This document shows, one piece after another, positions 60,996-64,000 of a stretch of 64,000 nucleotides of DNA. The notes under the pieces are model-generated. The model was not told the origin of the DNA and did no database searches. It saw only the letters and a list, made by a program, of their open reading frames with translations. Positions within the stretch are counted from its first letter, which is position 1. Each line of letters begins with the position of its first letter. Location of the stretch: the NCBI RefSeq assembly GCF_025822245.1, contig NZ_JACKTL010000026.1, forward strand, positions 367,296 through 431,295. The letters are read 5' to 3'. This stretch comes from Mycolicibacterium hodleri. Lineage in GTDB: Bacteria > Actinomycetota > Actinomycetes > Mycobacteriales > Mycobacteriaceae. Both the position numbers and the translations under genes were made by a program.

Positions 60996-62182
60996 GTCAG
61001 TGCCTTCGGTTGGGTGCGGACGGACGGGGTTTCGGCGAGGTAGCGCGCCACGGCGCTGAGACTGAACGGATCTCCGAAGCTGCCGGGCCTGGTGACGACG
61101 GTGCGTCCGTCGGATGCGATCGAGACGACGGCGCCGTGGTGCACCTGGTCCACCGGGTGCAGCGTGGTGAGCCCGACGGCGTCGACGACGGCCCGCGCCG
61201 TGGCTCCGCCGGTGAGCATCAGGTCGGGTCGACACTCGGCCTGTCCGGCCGCGACGAACCGGGCGAGTGCGGCCGACACGGCGTCACTGCGATCCGGGCG
61301 CACGGCACCGCGGACGGTGAGCACCACCGAGCCGTCACCGAGGGCGCGGGCGAGGTCGGCGGGATCGGCGGTGCCGTCGAGCAGGTGGTCGGCGTCCACG
61401 GCGAGGTGTCGGGTGCCGTTCCGCATCAGCTCGGTGACCTGTTGGGCCGCAGCGGGTTCCGCCGTGCCGACGACGGTGAGCAGAATCTGCGACGGCCGTC
61501 GCGACCCGGTGTCGCGTGGACCGGTCGGCAGCGTCCTCGCGACCGCGGCCGCCAGGGCGGAGGTGCCCATCAGTTGGGCGCCGGGAATCGAACGGCTGGC
61601 CGCGAGGATCAGGTCCAGATCGGCGTCGGTCGCGACGTCGCACACGGCGATCCGGCCACCGGTGGCCGCCTCCCGGAGACGGTCGGCGAGGTCCGCGGTG
61701 ACGGTCGTCGACGCCGTCGGGCGGCCGAACACGTCGGCGATCGACGCCGGTGGGGACGACCGTTCGGCATGCCATGCCCGGGTCTGGTGCAGGGGGACGC
61801 CGTCGACGTGCAGGACGCCGGCGTGAACGGTGCGGCCGAGCGCGGGCAATGCCGCGGCGACGACGACCGGGCCACGCTCGGCGAGCACGTCGGCCCAGCC
61901 GCCGACGTGGCCGCGCAGCAGCGAGTCGACCTTCGCGACGACCAGAGCGTCGGGCGGGATCACCTCGAGTGCCGCCCGAACGGCGTTCTGCGCGTCGACC
62001 TTCGTCAGTGTGCGGGTGTTCAGGTCGACGACGGTGACGCCGTCGTGGCGGGCGGTGCGTGGGTCGAGGTGCAGGGTGGGCTGGGGTCGTCGGCCCAGGA
62101 AGGTGCTGGCCGCCTCGGCGGCGCCGGAGAGGTCGTCGGCCAGTACGGCGACGGCGGGGCAGGCGACCGAGTCAATCGTCAC
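60992..62182 (-). CDS. DUF1537 four-carbon acid-sugar kinase (DtnK/OtnK-like)
   Basis: A 396-residue sugar-acid kinase that phosphorylates D-threonate, D-erythronate or a related four-carbon acid. The N-terminal domain begins VAVLADDLSGAAEAASTF, with KVDSLLRGHVGG near 85. The C-terminal nucleotide domain has LMLTGGATARAVVDAVGL and the end FGDPFSL. The start is GTG. It lies 74 bp downstream of the SDR gene; that gap holds two operator-like palindromes and a -10 box, giving the kinase and pdxA2 their own promoter. Confidence 0.87.
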   Translation of the reverse strand: MTIDSVACPAVAVLADDLSGAAEAASTFLGRRPQPTLHLDPRTARHDGVTVVDLNTRTLTKVDAQNAVRAALEVIPPDALVVAKVDSLLRGHVGGWADVLAERGPVVVAAALPALGRTVHAGVLHVDGVPLHQTRAWHAERSSPPASIADVFGRPTASTTVTADLADRLREAATGGRIAVCDVATDADLDLILAASRSIPGAQLMGTSALAAAVARTLPTGPRDTGSRRPSQILLTVVGTAEPAAAQQVTELMRNGTRHLAVDADHLLDGTADPADLARALGDGSVVLTVRGAVRPDRSDAVSAALARFVAAGQAECRPDLMLTGGATARAVVDAVGLTTLHPVDQVHHGAVVSIASDGRTVVTRPGSFGDPFSLSAVARYLAETPSVRTQPKALT

Positions 62183-62203
62183 GGTTCAGCCCCCGTCCGT
62201 CAT

Positions 62204-62253
62204 GTTGCGTGAAGTGCGCAACCAAGGGTAGCAAATATGCGTGTTTCGCGCAT
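62204..62253 (-). promoter_or_regulatory. Promoter with two operator palindromes before the acid-sugar kinase gene
   Basis: Site 1 is GTTGCG-N7-CGCAAC (62204-62222); site 2 is ATGCG-N7-CGCAT (62237-62253). Both share TGCG-N7-CGCA and their centres are 32 bp apart, three helical turns. TACCCT on the minus strand (62230-62225) is a -10 lying between them, so site 2 covers the -35 region and site 1 the start point. Confidence 0.65.
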
Positions 62254-62256
62254 TAG

Positions 62257-62943
62257 TCATAGGGACGCCCCCGCGCATTGCACGATCGCCTGGCCGGTGA
62301 CGTTGCGGCCGTCGGGCCCGAGGAGGAACCCGACGAGCCCCGCGACCTCGTCGGGTTGGATGAATCGTCCGAGCGGTGGCAGCTTCGGAGGCGTGTGCGC
62401 TCGTCCCGGGTCGGCGAGCATCGGGGTGTCGGTGGGGCCGGGGGCGACGACGTTGACGGTGATCCGACGGTCGACCAGTTCGGCCGCCCAGGACCGTGCC
62501 ATCCCGGTGAGTGCTGACTTGGTGGCCACGTACTGACTCTTGCCCGCATTGCCCGTCATCGTGCGACTGCCGACGAGGACGACGCGAGCGCCGTCGCGCA
62601 GGCGCGGCGCCAGTGCGTTGACGAGCACTTCGGCCGCGCCCACGTGGACCCGCCACATCTGTAGTCCGCGTTCGGAATCCAGGTCACCGAGTGGGGCCGA
62701 GTGCTGCACGCCCGCGGCGTGGACGACGGCGTCGACCGCCCCGAGTTCCCTCGCCTGGGCGCCGAGCCGGGCAAAGTCGTCGAGGTCGACCTCGAGCCAC
62801 GTGAAACGGTCGTGGTCGAAATGTGCTGCGCGTCTGCTCATTCCGATGACGTGCCAGCCCTCGGTCAGCAAGCGCGTCACGACGGCGGCGCCGATTCCAG
62901 AACTGGCGCCCGTGACGACGGCGGTTCTCGGCTCGGCCGTCAT
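62257..62943 (-). CDS. Short-chain dehydrogenase/reductase
   Basis: A 228-residue Rossmann oxidoreductase. The cofactor motif is TGASSGIG (11-18), and R37-R38 just after strand 2 suggest NADP. The usual NNAG is HAAG here. The catalytic S126, Y138 and K142 (SQYVATK) are present, with VNVVAPGPTDTPM after strand 6. The ATG overlaps the sialidase-like gene stop (ATGA). In this locus it could oxidise or reduce a sugar or aldonate before phosphorylation by the kinase. Confidence 0.9.
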   Translation of the reverse strand: MTAEPRTAVVTGASSGIGAAVVTRLLTEGWHVIGMSRRAAHFDHDRFTWLEVDLDDFARLGAQARELGAVDAVVHAAGVQHSAPLGDLDSERGLQMWRVHVGAAEVLVNALAPRLRDGARVVLVGSRTMTGNAGKSQYVATKSALTGMARSWAAELVDRRITVNVVAPGPTDTPMLADPGRAHTPPKLPPLGRFIQPDEVAGLVGFLLGPDGRNVTGQAIVQCAGASL

Positions 62944-64000
62944 GACGGACCCGGTTCGAGCCACTCGTCGGTGAGTTCTACGTATTCGATCGCCTGACGG
63001 AACCGGGTGAAGGCGACGTGGAACGTCCCGCCGGCCGCGGTGATGGTCGGATACGAGAACTCTCGGTTCACTCCGTCGCGGGAATTGTTCGACAGGCAGT
63101 AGCCGTCGCCGACCTCGATGTTGCGTCGCGTCGGCCAGGTGACGCCGGCGTCGTCGGAGACGGCCAACGTCATCGGGGCACGCGGGGCGCCCCAGAAGGC
63201 GCGGCGGTCGTCGCCGTCGGACAGCTCGACGGATTCGAACTCGGGGGCGGCTCCGTCGGCCAGACCGTCGTCGTCGATCTCGTCGTAGAGCGAGGTGCGG
63301 CGCGCGGTGGCGTCGGCGGCGCTGGACTCGTTGAACACCAAGGCCAGCCGATCGTCCGGCAGCACCACGAATTGGATCGACGAATTGTTGTTGGGCAACT
63401 CGGTGGGGGCCGGCGCGCTCCACGTGTCGCCGTCGTCATGGGACGTGCTGCGGTAGACGTGGTCCGCCCATCGGCTGCGGTACAGCGCCACCAGGGTGCC
63501 GTCGGAGAGCCGGCCGATGTTCATGTGCACGCAGCCGGTGCTGTCCGGCACCGGCACCTCGCGCCACGTCAGCCCGGCGTCGTCGGAGATCATCACGCTG
63601 CTGTAGTCGCGGTCGCCCACCCACCGGCGCCCCGGCAGGCGGACGCAGTGGAAGATCGGCAGCAGCAGCCGTCCGCCCGGCAGCGTCACCATCGGTTGGC
63701 GGACGAAGACGCCGCCCTCGGCGGTCTCGGGCAGCAGGGTGTCGGTCGCACCCCAGGTGCGTCCGCCGTCATCCGAGATCCTGCGCAGTACGCGGGCGGT
63801 GTCCTGGTTGCCTGCGTGCTGCGACGTCCACAGCAACCACACGCGGCCCGAGGGTTCCACGTGCAGAACGGGATTCTGTTCCGAGCGGGTGGGGTCGTCG
63901 GAGAGCTGAACCGGATCCGACCAGTCCAACGCCCCGGCGTCCAATCGCGAGAACCACACGCTGATGTCGGGGACGCCCTCCTGGGTGCCCGAGAACCAGA
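62940..64000 (-). CDS. Sialidase-like six-bladed propeller protein, N-terminus cut by window edge
   Basis: At least 353 residues of a BNR/Asp-box beta-propeller of the exo-alpha-sialidase superfamily. Four Asp boxes (S-x-D-x-G-x-T-W type) are visible: SDDGGRTW, SDDAGLTW, SHDDGDTW and SDDAGVTW. Candidate substrate-binding arginines are in VRQPMV and YRSRW. The frame is open to base 64000 with GTQEGVPDISVWFSRL, so a GTG at 63959 is not the start and some N-terminal part is missing. It is first in a coupled set with the SDR. Whether it cleaves sialic acid or another sugar or acid cannot be told. Confidence 0.87.
   Translation of the reverse strand, partial: WFSGTQEGVPDISVWFSRLDAGALDWSDPVQLSDDPTRSEQNPVLHVEPSGRVWLLWTSQHAGNQDTARVLRRISDDGGRTWGATDTLLPETAEGGVFVRQPMVTLPGGRLLLPIFHCVRLPGRRWVGDRDYSSVMISDDAGLTWREVPVPDSTGCVHMNIGRLSDGTLVALYRSRWADHVYRSTSHDDGDTWSAPAPTELPNNNSSIQFVVLPDDRLALVFNESSAADATARRTSLYDEIDDDGLADGAAPEFESVELSDGDDRRAFWGAPRAPMTLAVSDDAGVTWPTRRNIEVGDGYCLSNNSRDGVNREFSYPTITAAGGTFHVAFTRFRQAIEYVELTDEWLEPGPS

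Overview
This is a high-GC actinobacterial chromosome segment, almost certainly from a rapidly growing mycobacterium (Mycolicibacterium-like). The evidence is an antigen 85 mycolyltransferase, fprA, the fadE24-fadE23 pair and a complete 14-gene nuo operon. The run hisN - fprA - prfB - MscS channel - ftsE - ftsX - smpB follows the order I remember from M. tuberculosis (Rv3099c-Rv3145 area) and M. smegmatis. GTG starts, GTGA/ATGA stop-start overlaps and short or absent leaders are everywhere. I see no insertion sequence, prophage, plasmid gene, CRISPR array, rRNA or tRNA.

Layout. 1-3160: polar amino-acid ABC transporter (binding lipoprotein, permease, ATPase) followed by a truncated DeoR regulator. 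3276-10802: redox and hydrolase genes (FadB4-like quinone oxidoreductase, Zn alcohol dehydrogenase, alpha/beta hydrolase, monoamine oxidase, Baeyer-Villiger monooxygenase, small secreted peptide, beta-lactamase-fold esterase). 10885-13783: aminoglycoside-phosphotransferase-like protein coupled to a conserved protein of unknown function, with a divergent TetR. 14744-30100: nuoA-nuoN, all on the minus strand, preceded by a stand-alone receiver protein with a degenerate active site. 30717-31628: a frameshifted small gene and a methyltransferase. 31633-39267: an eight-gene catabolic operon (homogentisate-dioxygenase-like cupin, hydrolase, CoA-transferase, HMG-CoA-lyase-like enzyme, TetR, acyl-CoA dehydrogenase, kinase-like protein, DUF6285-type protein) behind a recognisable promoter. 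39356-41500: a TetR, a flavin monooxygenase and a Ddn-like protein. 41742-46758: antigen 85, an AcuI-like reductase, fadE23, fadE24 and a small secreted peptide. 46828-51148: hisN, a membrane-anchored unknown, an SOS-controlled DUF222/HNH protein, a PPOX-type protein and fprA. 51271-56011: prfB, MscS, a Thr/Pro-rich membrane protein, ftsE, ftsX, smpB. 56029-59169: EamA transporter, then an AAA+ ATPase and a TPR membrane protein as a coupled pair. 59183-64000: DeoR regulator, PdxA2, DUF1537 acid-sugar kinase, SDR and a sialidase-like propeller running off the window edge.

How the genes work together. Complex I moves electrons from NADH, produced by the beta-oxidation-type and aromatic-type operons, to menaquinone. 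The catabolic clusters each sit beside a TetR or DeoR regulator. Several carry palindromes placed on or next to a -10 box, so the regulatory wiring can be read directly: 40913 (TetR type), 46548 (fadE24 promoter), 62204/62237 (acid-sugar kinase promoter) and 49321 (consensus mycobacterial LexA box). The cell-division part (ftsEX) and ribosome rescue/termination part (prfB, smpB) are core genes.

The least explained parts are the dioxygenase/CoA-transferase/lyase operon, the AAA+/TPR pair and the acid-sugar/sialidase locus.
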